DNA of 64,000 nucleotides from Mastigias papua (GCA_964019165.1 OZ025279.1:6936341-7000340); one strand, 5' to 3'; counted from the first letter of the stretch, positions 22,347 through 54,469 are shown. Numbers and translations: made by a program. The notes: generated by a model not told the origin, from the sequence alone.

Positions 22347-25300
22347 GTAAATCAGTTCTCCTCCGTTGTATCGTTTCAAAAACTGGAAGAACCCCTAGAA
22401 GGCCTATTTCAGTAACTGGGTCACTTATTAAAAAGATATTGAAAACACTGTAAATCCAATTCCCTATAGATAATGCTTTTATTGGCTGTCATGGGCAGTA
22501 CGGATTAAAAGTAAATTTTTTATTGGCTTTGAACATTCAAGTAGCGCAACTTTCCTAAAATGATCCAAATTATATAGAGCTAAGATTTTAATATTTGAGA
22601 ACTCTTTCCTCATCACCCCTCTTGGGTTATTAATACAACTTGTACGTTACAGAAGTGTTTGCTCTTCAAAGTATCTTGTATGTTTCTGAAGTTTGTGTGC
22701 GCAGAATGAGTGTCAAACTCTCTCTGAGTAGAAAACGAACACATTGTGGCACGTTTTATAGGATACTGTGCACGTCTGAAATTGGGAATGAACTTCACGA
22801 GAAATAAAATGAGTAACTTCATCGTATTTTAAGATTCACAAATGAAACGGTCCCAGTCGCCATTTGATAAGGATACAGTCAGTACGTATCCTGCTCTCAA
22901 CTTGAATTTCTGCTTATTTTGAATAGTGCTAAATGTAAGGGCCATGCCACTGAAGGGCTGAGACTGACGTCTCCACCTTTTCCCAACAAAATAGTATTTC
23001 CTGTCTATTTGACTTATCACCGTAGATTTCTCCTAGACGTCGTTTTGAAATATCACATAAGCTATAGCAGTTTTCACATGCATGTTTATGAATTCATTTT
23101 CCTATTGGAATGAGCGTATCTCTCTGGGCTGCCCTTATCAAGCTTTTAGGGTGCTTTATATCACCATCCAGTTGACTCCTTCCCAGGTTGCTTATGAACC
23201 GTTTATTTTTAACTATCAATGTATTCGATAGTCTGTGCATCACGCCAGATTGTGGTCCTTGGATTTGCACACAACTATTCTGTGGACTAGCAGTTAAAAT
23301 AATGATTTTTTAAAAGTATTAATCTCACAATAATGCAATGGTACATCTCGCTAATACAGGCATTGTATTACTGGCTTGTCTGTATATAAAACAGAAAAAA
23401 AAGTTGTTAACTAAAATAATCATAATTAAAATGAAAAAGTAAAAGATGTGTACACACAAAGTAACATATATTAATATATTGTTTTAAGATTCAGATAGCA
23501 ATAATTATAGTTTCATTCGTCAACAATTTAAAAAGTACTATTATATATCTCACCAATTAAGAGGCAATATATAATTGGCATGTCTTCATAAAACAATAGT
23601 ACAATAGTATTGTATTAGCATACGATAAAAAGGCGAATATTTACTGAAGTGAAAAGACAAAACAAATGAGGTTGAAAATAATAATGATAATGATGATAAT
23701 GGTATTTTCTCCCCAAAATTTCAAAATGTTCCAGCAATATTACATGAATACAATCATACAATTATGTCTGTTTTACGGTAACTTATACCATCATCGCCTA
23801 CTTATAAATATGCTAATATCTATTTATCTACTTTTATGTCTAAATATCTAATACCTGAATGAACAAAACAACTGTAGAAAAACAAATACAAGCAGTCAAA
23901 CAAACTGACAGGCAGTTGTGAGATTTAAAAATACAATAGTTCCGGGCCTGATTAAGATTTGCTAAGTCTGGAAAAATTGTAAAAATTGGATAATATGGAG
24001 ATTTTCATTTCAAATTCAAAATTTACATTAATGAGACCAAATATTCGAAGAGAGCTGATAGAGAGATTGACAACTTAATATCTTTATATTTAGATTTAAG
24101 ATTTTCTAGACCGGTTTCCTCCTCACCTGCGCTTAGCATTCACGCTACAGATATTTTCATATTTCATACAAAGGGTTGCTATCGTCATTGCTATGTCACT
24201 TATTTTAGATCTTAGCTGCTTGCCTCAAAAAACCTGTTTATCTTGCTTCAGTAAATATTAATTTTGTGAGCAGGATATTTAAGGAAGCAAAAGTAATTTT
24301 AAATGTGCTTTGTTTATTCAGTAGTTCTCAAGGGCTAAAATTGACAGGTGCGATTTTCATCTCCACGGGGGAAGTTCAACAGAACTGGGTATTTCGTATT
24401 TTTTGGTGCCAAGTTCAGGTATCTGCTAGAATTATAAATCATCTACTCTTAATTGGAAACGAGAATTTTACTGCTTAAACGTTAACAGTGAACCCTACTC
24501 TTCCAATGTATTGTCATTTTCTGTACCTATTTCCAGCCATCTTTGACGTCAGAACTGCATTTCCATGCCAAGGCTTTCTATAGGCATTACATTCCAGTAT
24601 CTTCATTCCAGTCTGAGAGATGCCAACCATGGTGGATCCTCTTACGTCACTAAGCGACTACTGTATGTGCTCCTCACTTGCTAGCACTCGCTGTGGAACA
24701 ATTAGGTTCCGAATTATCTATCCCTTGCCAGTAGGCCTTTAAAATGTTTCAGTACTTCCAAAAAATGGACTACAAAAATAACGCCGCTGTTTGGTCCAAA
24801 CTTGTAAAAAGTCGGCCCTTTATACGCAGGCTCTTTTAACGCCGCTTCAGGAAAATTAACGCCATTAAGGGCCGGGGTTGAAAGGACCAATATGGTACTT
24901 TACTTTCATAACCAACTCGCGCTGTAGTAATATCGGTCTCAGCCAAATAAATTGAAAATTTCACCGAACATGTTGCTGAGTAATTTTCACAGCGTACAAT
25001 GGCAAGAGGCCACTTGAGTTTGATAATCTGTTCGCCGAACTATTGTTGTTTTTCGCGCCAGAGGTTCAGGAAAGGTAATATTTCCACCTTCTGATCCTAA
25101 TAATACGCGTTTTTTAAATATGAAACTACTTTATACTATAATCGCTAGTAAAAGCACGAGACTCTAAAAACCTTTCAAATGTTAGTAAATTTCCTGAGAA
25201 ACTTTGTCTGATTTTTGACTCTTGTTTAAATGTGAAAGATAACCACTGTGCAACCCCCGTTATTACTTTTAACAGGGCCCTCTCCGTCCCACATTTAATT

Positions 25301-26149
25301 GGGAATGATTGGTTTAAAGTGTTTTTTGAAATATCTTGTCCATTGTTGATTAATTAAGCCTGAGGTGTTCAGCCTGTTCTTGGGGTATTCAGTCGTTTAA
25401 AAAAGATACTCGTTTTACAGTTGCATACATCATGTATTATTCGAACTTTTCATAATCAAACAAATTGTGAGGTAACCAAACATGAATAACAGGAAATCAA
25501 TAGTACTTTTAGGCTAACTCCGATGCCTAGATATTGCTTGTACCAAATACATGACAGAGCCGCAAGTTACATAGTTCCCTTCTCGTGGCGACAAGAGTTA
25601 CATACTGACGTAAATCACATTGTGCCAAAGTAACAACACCATAAGAGTCTACAAATGAATGGCAAATTAGCTCTCTTGCTTACAGACTGTCCAACCGTCT
25701 CGCTTTGAGCGGGACAGTCCCGCTTTCAGAAGAATTGTCCCGTGCCCCACAATGACCTTGTTCTGGACACAGTTTGCCCCCGCTTTAGGCTCTGCTGGTG
25801 ATTCATACAAACTACTTTCACGAAAAGTTATAGGGACGGTCCATCAATATAAAACAAAGTTAGGGTTAGGTGATAAGCTGAGATGCTCTAAGAACTGAAA
25901 TGTTTGACTTTCAGATTATCAGTCTGCCAATTTCTGCTACTGGTTTATTCATTTCATTTCTCATTTCATTTAATATTTTAATACGGACATCCCTTCGACA
26001 AGACGAAAAATATAATTACAATAAAAGGAAAAAGGAAAGCAAACAAAATAACATTGCTGCTCTACCAAGGGATCGTGTTTGGGTCTTGTAGGCTCAGAAG
26101 GTACTTTCTAAATCTTTTCTGAAAAGAGAGAACAACTCTTATTCTCGAG
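22347..26149. other. AT-rich intergenic stretch, nothing recognised
   Basis: There are short ORFs on both strands (for example 22613-23020 on -), but none shows a known domain. The part from 23400 to 24000 is especially AT-rich. A block at about 25690-25800 repeats variants of AGCGGGACAGTCCCGC and TGTCCCGTGCCCC and may be the end of an unidentified transposon. I see no RNA gene. Confidence 0.3.
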
Positions 26150-26208
26150 CGTTGTCAAGAATATCAGTCCTGAATATCAATTTCAATCCTGAATATCAAT
26201 CCAGAATA

Positions 26209-26454
26209 TCAATTTTTGACACCAGAGAAGTAAAAACTTGTCTTTGCATACTCTAACCTTGCTTTCGGAATTTGAAGATCTATGTGATTTCTCGTTCCAT
26301 ACTCAGAAATCATGGAGCTTTCAACATTTTTCCTTTGCATGGGATCGAGGGCGCCCCATATTGCAAACGAGGCTCTCCTATTGTTGACACGTTGCATATC
26401 TGCTGCAGGGCTCTTTAGAATTAGATTTCCTGGAATTTGATATCCAAAATTCAA
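26209..26454 (-). pseudogene. LINE reverse-transcriptase protein C-terminal scrap
   Basis: The minus-strand frame has the usual C-terminal tail of LINE proteins: YGTRNHIDLQIPKARLEYAK followed by TSFYFSGVKN. It matches the pattern of a short N/R-rich run, basic P-x-x-R-x-x-Y-x-K, then SF-x-x-G-x-K. The frame then breaks near 26210. No other LINE part is visible nearby. Confidence 0.5.
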
Positions 26455-26669
26455 AGTATCATCATTCAGGGATCAACAACCCGGTGCAGGTTGTTACCAT
26501 CCCCCCGCAGCAGCCTCATCAGTCACCCCACAGGCCAGTTCTAAAATATAAAGGTAAGCCATGCAGCTTGCTTATTTCAGACATGTGTTATCAAGGTGGG
26601 AGCCCTTTCCAGTTCTCGAGTGCAGTTGAAGTACCCCCTCAGTTTCAAAAATGTTGGTGACCCCTGATC

Positions 26670-26848
26670 CAGTGGTGGGATTCAGCCGGTTCGCACCGGT
26701 TCGCGCGAACCGGTTCCTAGACAGTCACACTGTTTGCGAACCGGTTACTAAAATCTTGGAAAACGTGACACTTTGATAAAAAAAATTTACAATGCACCCC
26801 ACACGTTAAGATAGAACCTGTTCCTAAAATATTTGAATCCTACCACTG
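26670..26848. mobile_element. hAT-type MITE, 179 bp, with perfect 8-bp duplication
   Basis: The left end is CAGTGGTGGGATTCA and the right end TGAATCCTACCACTG, inverted with one mismatch. The flanks are CCCTGATC on both sides (26662-26669 and 26849-26856). The interior has several AACCGGTTCGC palindromic units. No ORF. Confidence 0.9.
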
Positions 26849-26880
26849 CCCTGATCCATATTCATCCTTGAAAACTGAAA

Positions 26881-27059
26881 CAGGGGCGCACTGGCAAGAG
26901 ATGCCGGATTACGATCCTCCCCTTGGCCCCCTATTTTCCTCAGTAACTTCATTTTCCTTGTCCTACTACTTGATAGTTAGTGAAAATAAACGACCAGATC
27001 CAATACAGGCCCCATAGATATAATAGTATCCTTGGGAAAAGCTAACAGTCCAACCCTAG
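26881..27059. mobile_element. hAT-like MITE, about 179 bp, eroded
   Basis: The left end CAGGGGCGCACTGGCAAGAG and right end ACAGTCCAACCCTAG form a degenerate inverted repeat. The interior has the same order of motifs as the copy at 17711-17905 (GATGCCGG, CCTATTTTC, GGGAAAAGCT). No clear 8-bp duplication remains. It starts 32 bp after the previous element ends. Confidence 0.45.
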
Positions 27060-27684
27060 ACTGCCTAAAATATATTGCGAAAAGTTACTACTGGATTTTT
27101 GAAACTTAAGACTGTCAAAGAAAGTTCATATGCAATTAGATCATCAATCTTCACACAACCCTATCATTTCTTCCATTTTAATTTGTACAGATTTTCTGTG
27201 TTAATTTATGTATTTCAGTGATATATTTCTATAGAGTTTGTCTGTCTGTGTAGCACAGTAGTGCTACACATCTTGAACTAGCTTGGACAAAAAGGCCTTA
27301 ACGAGAGTTTTGGTACTGAAATCAAAGACAAGAAAAACCTGCGTTATGATTGTTAAGGCAAACTTCACTGGCTTTACAATTGGACTTTCTGCTTGATATT
27401 GGCCAGTGCTGGCTTTTGGAAAAGCTGTGTACTTTAGAACCCACCTGCTCATGTCAATTCTAATACTGTAGCATATGTGGCACGTACTTTGCAATGATAC
27501 TTAACACCATCTTATACTATCATCATGTAAATTTCTACTATTATAGCATATTTACCCACTAAAGCAATGTACCCCCTGTAATGATGCATTGACGTCGTCA
27601 TAGTTCGTCTCCATAGATTAGCAGGATGTCCCAACAAAAATAACCCCACCTATTGTTCCAGTAGACCATTGTCCTCAAAAACTG

Positions 27685-27692
27685 TATAAATA
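27685..27692 (+). promoter_or_regulatory. TATA box of the vitellogenin gene
   Basis: TATAAATA lies 55 bp upstream of the vitellogenin ATG. This places a likely start of transcription near 27715 with a 5' leader of about 30 nt. Only position and sequence support it. I see no reliable hormone response element by eye. Confidence 0.65.
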
Positions 27693-27747
27693 GTGGCAAA
27701 CAGCATCGGTGCTTCATCTTCCATTGGTGGAGAGAAGTGGTGGCAGA

Positions 27748-47012
<19,265 letters not shown>

Positions 47013-47938
47013 GCGATCATGAACATATACTGTGAGCTTTAACTTCTTACAAAGCTGCTGTTATGTATGACTATAGTATAGTATTATTAAGTTGCAATTG
47101 ACTTAATAACGTCACATTGTTATTTGACTTTGCCTGCCTTCCATTCAATTACTGAATATACCGACTGTTTGGCCAAGCTCCTGTAGAGTGGTACTTGTTT
47201 TAAAGGAAAAAGCTGGAGATTTATCTGTTCAAAAGAATGCCCTAGCAGGAGAGCTAGTCCTTCCTGTTAATCATCATTCAGAGATCCATGAACCAAAACT
47301 CTCCGTCTATTGAAAGCTGCTACTTCTGCCACTCAATTCTCTGCTGTCACATTTTTGAGATTTATTTAAAGATTTTGCTTGCACGTTTTTCTCTGAAGTG
47401 CTCAGAAACAGAGGCGGTGCCTCTGGGAAACTGAGGGATGTCTCTCCAGTTTTCTTCAGGTGCAGTTTCGTATGTCGTCGAAATTTGAGTAGAAAAGTTT
47501 GAAAAGGTGGGAGTTTCTAGCAAGATATATTCATTCATATCATTGCCGTCTGCATTCTTTTTATGACCGTTTAGTTGCATATTTTTCAGTGTACTAATGG
47601 GCGTGACACTAACGGGCGTGGCTCAAAAAGACGTAGTGCTTCAAAACCCCCCAGTCTGCGTTGGTTGGTGCTGCCTTCGCTCCCAGCTTCATACCTTCAA
47701 TCCCTTATATTGCTACGGTTTGCAAGACAGATAATGACCGAAGAGTTTTTTTAAGTCATCTGACAAAGTATACAAAAGCCAATTAAAAAAATACCCATTG
47801 TTAATAAATCCGGAATAAACAGATACCATTTATTTCTCAAAGTGATAATAAAAAGGGCGAACTTTTTATTTTAAAGTTCTTGGGAAAGTGGCCAATGTTA
47901 CTTATTTGCCGAAAGAATTTCTGTTTTAGGACTGTGAC
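47013..47938. other. Vitellogenin 3' flank
   Basis: Downstream of the stop I see no convincing AATAAA close by, so the 3' end is undefined. The rest is AT-rich spacer without a recognised gene. A segment near 47510-47570 loosely resembles the left edge of the window. Confidence 0.3.
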
Positions 47939-48440
47939 ACCCCCTGCACCCCACAATAGGAAGGAGCCTAGGAAGTGTCCATTCAAATTTCTTTAGGTTC
48001 ACAATAATATCACATTTAATGCCTTGTACTACATTTTCACCCCCTGCACCCCCACAATAGGAAGGAGCCTAGGAAGTGTCCATTCAAATTTCTTTAGGTT
48101 CACAATAATATCACATTTAATGCCTTGTACTACATTTTCACCCCCTACACCCCCACAATAGGAAGGAGCCTAGGAAGTGTCCAGTCAAATTTCTTTAGGT
48201 TCACAATAATATCACATTTAATGCCTTGTACTACATTTTCACCCCCTACACCCCCACAATAGGAAGGAGCCTAGGAAGTGTCCAGTCAAATTTCTTTAGG
48301 TTCACAATAATATCACATTTAATGCCTTGTACTACATTTTCACCCCCTGCACCCCACAATAGGAAGGAGCCTAGGAAGTGTCCATTCAAATTTCTTTAGG
48401 TTCATAATAATATCACATTTGATGCCTTGTACTGCATTTT
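47939..48440. repeat. Five-copy tandem repeat of about 100 bp
   Basis: Copies start at about 47939, 48039, 48139, 48240 and 48341, each beginning CACCCCCTGCACCCC or a close variant and containing GGAAGGAGCCTAGGAAGTGT. Identity between copies is very high. Differences are a C count of four or five, TGCACC against TACACC, and CCATTC against CCAGTC. Near-identity points to recent expansion. No ORF spans the unit. Confidence 0.95.
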
Positions 48441-49923
48441 ATTTGTATTACGGAGGGCAATTGTTTTAATGGATATATACTTGGCACTTGCATTACAGAG
48501 GTGGGTTTTGTAATCTTTAGCGGGACTGCACCAATGGTAAGTTTGCTAAATTGTGGAAAAAATTGTCACCTGTGCATAGTTTCAATTCCTAGAATTTTCC
48601 CCACTATATATCAAAATGTCAATTGGTATACTTCAAGGTACATTTGCCACCCTCTCCCCCCTGATTTCTTCATGTGCAGACATCTGTACTTCTTCTGTAT
48701 ATGCATTTCTGTGATACCTATTTCACTACTCTCTATACTTGCTTCATACAACTTTGCATTTTTCTTGTACACTGGCTTGTAGAATCTATGCAAAGAGTAA
48801 GGAGTTATTTCTTTCAAACTTTCGGTTGGATTTGCAGTTCGCAAATTTTTTGATTATGCCATGAAACTAAGCAAAAGAATCCCATGGCGATGTGGGCATT
48901 TCATTTGGGCTCCAAAGTCTTATTTAGACTCTCACCCATTTTCCATATTCTTCCCAAATATCGTTGCTGGAAAGGTTTTCAAAATCATTTTGTGCATGCT
49001 AGAAGAGAGACAGAACCAAGAGTGTCGATTCAGTGTTGTATGAAAACAGACATATCATAGCTTAATCGCTCTGACCTGCTGACAATTAACCTTGGGAAAT
49101 GCATTTCCCAACTATCTATGTAACCTTAAGGTGAACTTTCCCCTCGCCACCGCCAACCATGGTGGCGCCTGATCACTAGATTAAGAGTTCTGCTTAAGTT
49201 ATAGCTTTCGGGTATGCTTGATGAACAGTAGTAATTTCTGACTTGTCTTTACGACAGATGTATGGGATAGTATTCTTGAAATCATTCTATTCAGATCAGC
49301 TTAGAAGAAAGCTGCTACTTTACTAACCAGACTGAAACTGTGCACCAGATCCTAGGTGCCATAGCCCCCCCCCCCACCAGATTTCCAAAACTGGAATTGC
49401 TCCTGCTTGTGACACGGCCGTTGAACCCTCTATATGTAGAGGAACCATGTACTATGTGTGTATCTCCCCCCCCCCTCTCGAGCTCTCAGTGGGCAGAATA
49501 CATTTCACTCAGGCAATTTTTTGAGATAACACAGTAGTTCTTACCTCAAATGGCTGCAGTTTAGTACGTATAGACAGCAATTGACTGGAGAAACGGTTTT
49601 ATATGCCGACAACTCTTGGTGCTTGTTCGGACAGACTGATTTGATTGCAGCCTTCGCCGAATTTGGAGTCAAATTTCACGTTTTTTACGCCCATGGCCGC
49701 TACCAGGAGGAACATACACAGAAACATTAAAGACTTTCAAAAGTTCCTGCTATATAGCATATGGCAGCTAAGAAAATACCTCGTTTGGATTAATTATATC
49801 GTCTAATTTTTAAATAATTGTCGAAGTGTGACGAAGTATCGTACAACCTTTGGAACAAATGAGAATGTAAAACCATATCAATACTAATATGAATAAATTG
49901 TTGATGTTAAAAACAGGCTAAAG
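48441..49923. other. Spacer, nothing recognised
   Basis: AT-rich sequence with short ORFs on both strands and two C-runs (near 49366 and 49467). I see no known domain, RNA gene or repeat with defined ends. Confidence 0.3.
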
Positions 49924-50545
49924 CAGGGGTGGGTAATTCTATGGGGCCACATAAGAAGCAGAGAATTGTGCGAAGGACCCGGCAAAAAAGTGTCAATGAA
50001 AAAGTGTAATTCTACTTGTCAATACACAGTTTTATATAAGAAAATTTTCTCGTCCAGTTCTGAAGCTTGTTTTTTTGATGACTTCAGTACTAACACTTTC
50101 TTACGACTTTCTGGACAATAATAGCCAAGTTTGCGTAAGACTACATTGTTACACAGAAAGACAGGCGCTACATATGTAGAACACTGTAAAAACTGGTTGC
50201 CACAAGAAGTCTACACAAATTAAGTAAAAACGATGACTGTCGTGCGTGAATATTGGAATTTTAAAAGTACATGATTTATCAACGTTCTTAGGTTTCAGAA
50301 GTACATTACTGAACTTTCTTAACTTTTTGAGCAGCAGTGCACTGTTTTCTTAGAAGTCTCTTTCTCACAAAAGCGTGTAATTGAATATCCATGTAAGTGA
50401 ATAAAGAACAACTGTAGTAATTAAAGCAGGTTTAGTCCATGCCTTAGATGAGATTACAAAATCGTTTATTTTGTTATTGCTGATCAACCTCTAACAGGCC
50501 GGGCAGAGTTGTATTGTCTCGCGGGCCGTGAGATGCCCAAGCCTG
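49924..50545. mobile_element. hAT-type element, 622 bp, non-autonomous
   Basis: The left end is CAGGGGTGGGTAATTC and the right end GAGATGCCCAAGCCTG, with GGGGCCAC / CGGGCCGT-like subterminal stretches typical of Charlie-like hAT ends. The flanks GGCTAAAG (49916-49923) and GTCTAAAG (50546-50553) match at seven of eight. No transposase ORF remains. Confidence 0.65.
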
Positions 50546-50553
50546 GTCTAAAG

Positions 50554-51504
50554 CCACCCTGGACTCAACTAGTGTCAGTCCGAGTCAGTCAGTTCAGGGC
50601 TCATACCGTCAGGAAAAAGTCAGGAAAAGCTGCGTTTTACGGACAATCAGGAAATTTGATTGAAACACGAAGAAAGGGAATCTTGTTTATTGCACTTCAT
50701 AAATTTGGGAACAGCGTAAAAAGGTGGGAAACAAGGGTCAAGAGACTTCCTTGCCTAACAACCTAAGTCTTTAGAAAGGTGTTCTCATGTTCACTGGTAA
50801 CACAGAAAATTTATTAAAAGTGCAATGAAAATTTGATAATGATATATTAAATATAACAGAAATATAATATAATAAAATTTATGTATTTTTTAAATAAAAC
50901 GTGTTAACGTAACGATATTTCATTGACTGCAAGCTATTTTCTAAGGAACCGAGCTCAAGGCCTAGTTCCAAAAGTTCCTTATTTTTGGACCTCCAATGAT
51001 CATATTGTAGTACTTAAAGTTCCTTAACAGTTCCTTAATTTTCAGCGCACAATTAGTGCCATAAAAATGGTACAGACACAAGGAAAACTCTGAAATCTTT
51101 AATTTTGGCTTTAAATGTGGCTGCAACGTAAGATCAATGAAAAATGAAGGACTTAACACAAGTATAGCAAACAATCTATGAGGGTTTCGGCTGCGAATGG
51201 ATGGAAACAACTTCTTAATTCTGTATTGTTTTGCGTTATAAAAATTGTTCAAATCGGAAAGTTTCTAAGGGAATTTTCCGTTAGTAGTATAATTTCTTTA
51301 AATATCTCGGCATTCTACATGTAGGTTGGTTCCTTATAAAATGAAGATTGAAATTAAAACGTTATTGTCAAAAGGAGGCTATTCAGACACAATCCAAAAA
51401 GAGGTTGCCGTTAGCAAATTATTTTTTGTGGTGTTTAGATTCCTCGTAGGTCAAGGTCAGCGTCGAGAAGTTCCTACATACTTCAAGTTCAATCTTAGTT
51501 TAAA
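50554..51504. other. 5' flank of the SLC46-type gene
   Basis: An AT-rich region with no recognised coding sequence. The stretch 50960-51280 contains several GTTCCTTA units in variable spacing. No clear TATA box precedes the transporter ORF, and a 5' non-coding exon may lie here. Confidence 0.3.
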
Positions 51505-53010
51505 ATGGTAAGCGTCACCACTGAACCGTATGTTTTACTATTTTCTTTTCTATTTACTGCTCATATGAGCACTGTACCTCAGCTAGTCCTGCAGAAAGTA
51601 TGCATTGCTAAATATAACAATGCCACAATTTGTGACGGACTAGATCGTCACGAATTTAAGAAGGAACAAGACCGCGTCCAGGAAGCGTCGTCTTTATGGG
51701 TTCTGATACTACTTTTAGCAACTCTGCTGCCCAGTATGTTTACAGTTCTAATTTGGGGACCGATTGCGGACAGAATAGGGCGAAAACGTGTTATTCTGGT
51801 TCCACCAATTTTCTTTGGGTTGCAGAGCATTATATATCTGCTCAATTCAACGGCGTTTTACAGCAGCCATGTAATCTATCTAGTTATTGGTGCAGCATCA
51901 ACATCGGTTTTTGGCGATTTTCAAGGAGCGTATGCAATAGCATACTCTTATATGGCAGATATAACTGAAAGAAACTCACAAAGGACAATGCGAATGGCTA
52001 TTATGGAGGGTATTATGTTCTTTAGCGGTGCTCCTGCTGGTCTTGCTGCTGGATTTTTGCTACAGAAATATGGTTTTGGCGCAGTTTTTATTGCAACAGT
52101 GTCAATTAGCTTTTTGATGTTTGTATATGTGGCATTCTTTCTTCCTACACCAAAACCACTCACAAGGAGCAGGAGGGAAACCAGTTCATCACTGGATAAT
52201 ACAGTATCATCAAATGGCACTGAAGAAGGAGAGAATGACCAATATGGCAGGAGTGAAGAAGAGGGTACCCCACTGTTTTGTAGGAAAATCAGTCAGAGCA
52301 ACAAAACTATCAGCAGAATAAAGTACTACATAAACCCACTAAACCATCTAAGCCAGATAGGGAAAGTCATCCATGGTAGCAAATCCAAAGCATTACTTAT
52401 CACATTACTCCTTTGTTTCTGGCTGACCCTTATAGCCATTGCTGGTGAACTATATATAACAGTTCTTTTTATAAAGAACCGGCCATTTAACCTTTCATCT
52501 GAAGAAGTTGGCTACTACTTTGCCTTTATATCAACAGCAAGAGGCATTGGTGCTGTGTTGTTGTCACAAATCGCAGTGCGATATTTTGGACTTGGTGACT
52601 TTCTTCTTATAGCAATTGGCTTAGTAAGCCAAACAGCAAACTATATCCTGCTTGGACTCTCAACTTCTAAGACAATGTTGTACCTTGTGTCACTAAGTGG
52701 GATTGGTTTGGGTGTTGCTACTAGTGGTATAAGAGCGCTAATAACAAAGAATGTCCCACTGGATTCTCATGGCTCTATCCTAGCTGCAATTGAGTTCTTT
52801 GATGTCTTTGGTGCATTGTTGGGTAATGTAATGTCAAACAGTATATATAATGGGACAGTATCCAAATATCCTGGAACCTCATTTTTTGTTCTTGGGAGCT
52901 TTTCCACAACAGCTCTTTGCATGATATGCTGTGCTAAGTTTTTTTACATCAGGCCAAAGATTACAAAGAGTACTAAGTCATGCAATCCAGAAGTTTTGAT
53001 TGAAAATTAA
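51505..53010 (+). CDS. SLC46: SLC46-type major facilitator transporter (folate/heme transporter family)
   Basis: An intact single-exon ORF of 501 residues in a good context (A at -3, G at +4). Residues 1-30 form the first membrane segment (TEPYVLLFSFLF), then an extracellular loop with KVCIAKYNNATICDGL, which carries a glycosylation site and is the family hallmark. Segment 2 is followed by GPIADRIGRKR (residues 85-95), the major facilitator motif A. Six segments precede a long hydrophilic cytosolic loop (about 213-290, Ser/Glu-rich), and six more follow, giving about 12. SLC46 proteins move folates, heme or bacterial muropeptides with protons across plasma or lysosomal membranes; the substrate cannot be told here. 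Length agrees with the family. The lack of introns may mean retroposition. Confidence 0.88.
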   Translation: MVSVTTEPYVLLFSFLFTAHMSTVPQLVLQKVCIAKYNNATICDGLDRHEFKKEQDRVQEASSLWVLILLLATLLPSMFTVLIWGPIADRIGRKRVILVPPIFFGLQSIIYLLNSTAFYSSHVIYLVIGAASTSVFGDFQGAYAIAYSYMADITERNSQRTMRMAIMEGIMFFSGAPAGLAAGFLLQKYGFGAVFIATVSISFLMFVYVAFFLPTPKPLTRSRRETSSSLDNTVSSNGTEEGENDQYGRSEEEGTPLFCRKISQSNKTISRIKYYINPLNHLSQIGKVIHGSKSKALLITLLLCFWLTLIAIAGELYITVLFIKNRPFNLSSEEVGYYFAFISTARGIGAVLLSQIAVRYFGLGDFLLIAIGLVSQTANYILLGLSTSKTMLYLVSLSGIGLGVATSGIRALITKNVPLDSHGSILAAIEFFDVFGALLGNVMSNSIYNGTVSKYPGTSFFVLGSFSTTALCMICCAKFFYIRPKITKSTKSCNPEVLIEN

Positions 53011-54469
53011 AGCTGTTATATGATCTTAAAGACTTTTTTATTTGTCAAATCTTGTATAGCATTTGGAATCATGTCTAGTTCACCTCTACATCTAATTAAT
53101 TAGCCATTAAATATTTGCAGAATGTTTTACCTGAGTATCAATGTCAAATCTATACATGTAGATCAAGTTATTTACAATGTTCTCATATAATTTTATCTTA
53201 TATGAACTAGGTTTTTCTACTTATTACTCAGAAGCAGAATAGTATTTTGAAATTAGTAGATGTTTACATACTTACAAGTCATGATGGATTCAATCATGCT
53301 CTTTAGTAAAATTTATGCAGATAACAGACATCATAAACAGGTCGGAATTTTTGCAACCAATATTGCAGCAAATGAGCTCTGTGACATTTGCATCATTTTT
53401 CAGTGATAGAGTAAAGCCCTAGCTTTGCCTTTGAATTTCAGCCAAAAGGTAGTTATTGTTTATATTTTTATGATTTGCTCAGATGGTCGTGTACTTTTTC
53501 ATTATGTCAACTTCATTAGCACACCATAAGACTAGACTAACTATCTGGCCAAACTGGTTCATTTTTATGCATGAATAATTTGATAAGAGAGTACAGGAGT
53601 TGCCCCCCCAACTTAAAATCTCTATGATGTTTTAGTCAGTTTGCTTCTAATTAAGTGCCCTTTGCTGTGTTTGTAATATCATTGAAATAGAGTGGCAGCA
53701 CCCTAACACTCCAGTGCACTACCCATTCACTTTGTAATCTATGAGAGGCTGCTAGACCATTTTAGAGTGTAAAATTTAAAAGGTGTCCTCTCACATTGGA
53801 CCATCCATCATTGGTTCTTCTACTTGACTAGCCAAGTAGCCAGTGGCTTGGACATGAATAAGTATCTAGGAGAGAGCAGTTACACCCCTCCCCCACTTAG
53901 CTGACATATTGGTTATTGGGATCCCTAATGGAATCGAAGTATGTATCTTCAAAATACTCTCTGCCTAGTGCTCTGTCTTATAGAAAACTTGTCACAGAAT
54001 TGCTATAGGTTCTCATTGCTGGTGGTAAACATGGTAATTTGGAGATGCACTTTAAGGAGCAGTTAAGGGGGGTGGCTTTACAAATTGTTCCAGGTCTATA
54101 GCCTTCAGATCCTGTCAAAGCTTTTGTAACCCTTGACTTACCCTGGCTATGCCACTGGTAGCAACCTCATTGATTCTAGGGTATTCAGCTCAGGCTTTTG
54201 ATTCAACAGTGCTCCCATTAGTATACAGAGGAAGTGGTCCTCAATGTAAGAAACTCGTAGTCAGTGGTACTATCAGAGAAATAATACCTTTATTGCAATA
54301 GGAATCATCATTTGATATCTATCCTGCTATGTGATTAGCAGTGGAAATGACGTGCAAAATGGTAAGTTGGGGCTACTTTCCCTTAGAACTATAACTACTC
54401 CCCTAGAATTGCCTAATGCCCTCTGGTACTCTGACATGCCAATGCCCTTTGACCACAATTATCATTTTG
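53011..54469. other. 3' flank of the SLC46-type gene
   Basis: No further gene seen. ATTAAA at about 53106 could serve as a polyadenylation signal about 95 bp after the stop. The remainder is ordinary AT-rich spacer leading to the satellite edge. Confidence 0.3.
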
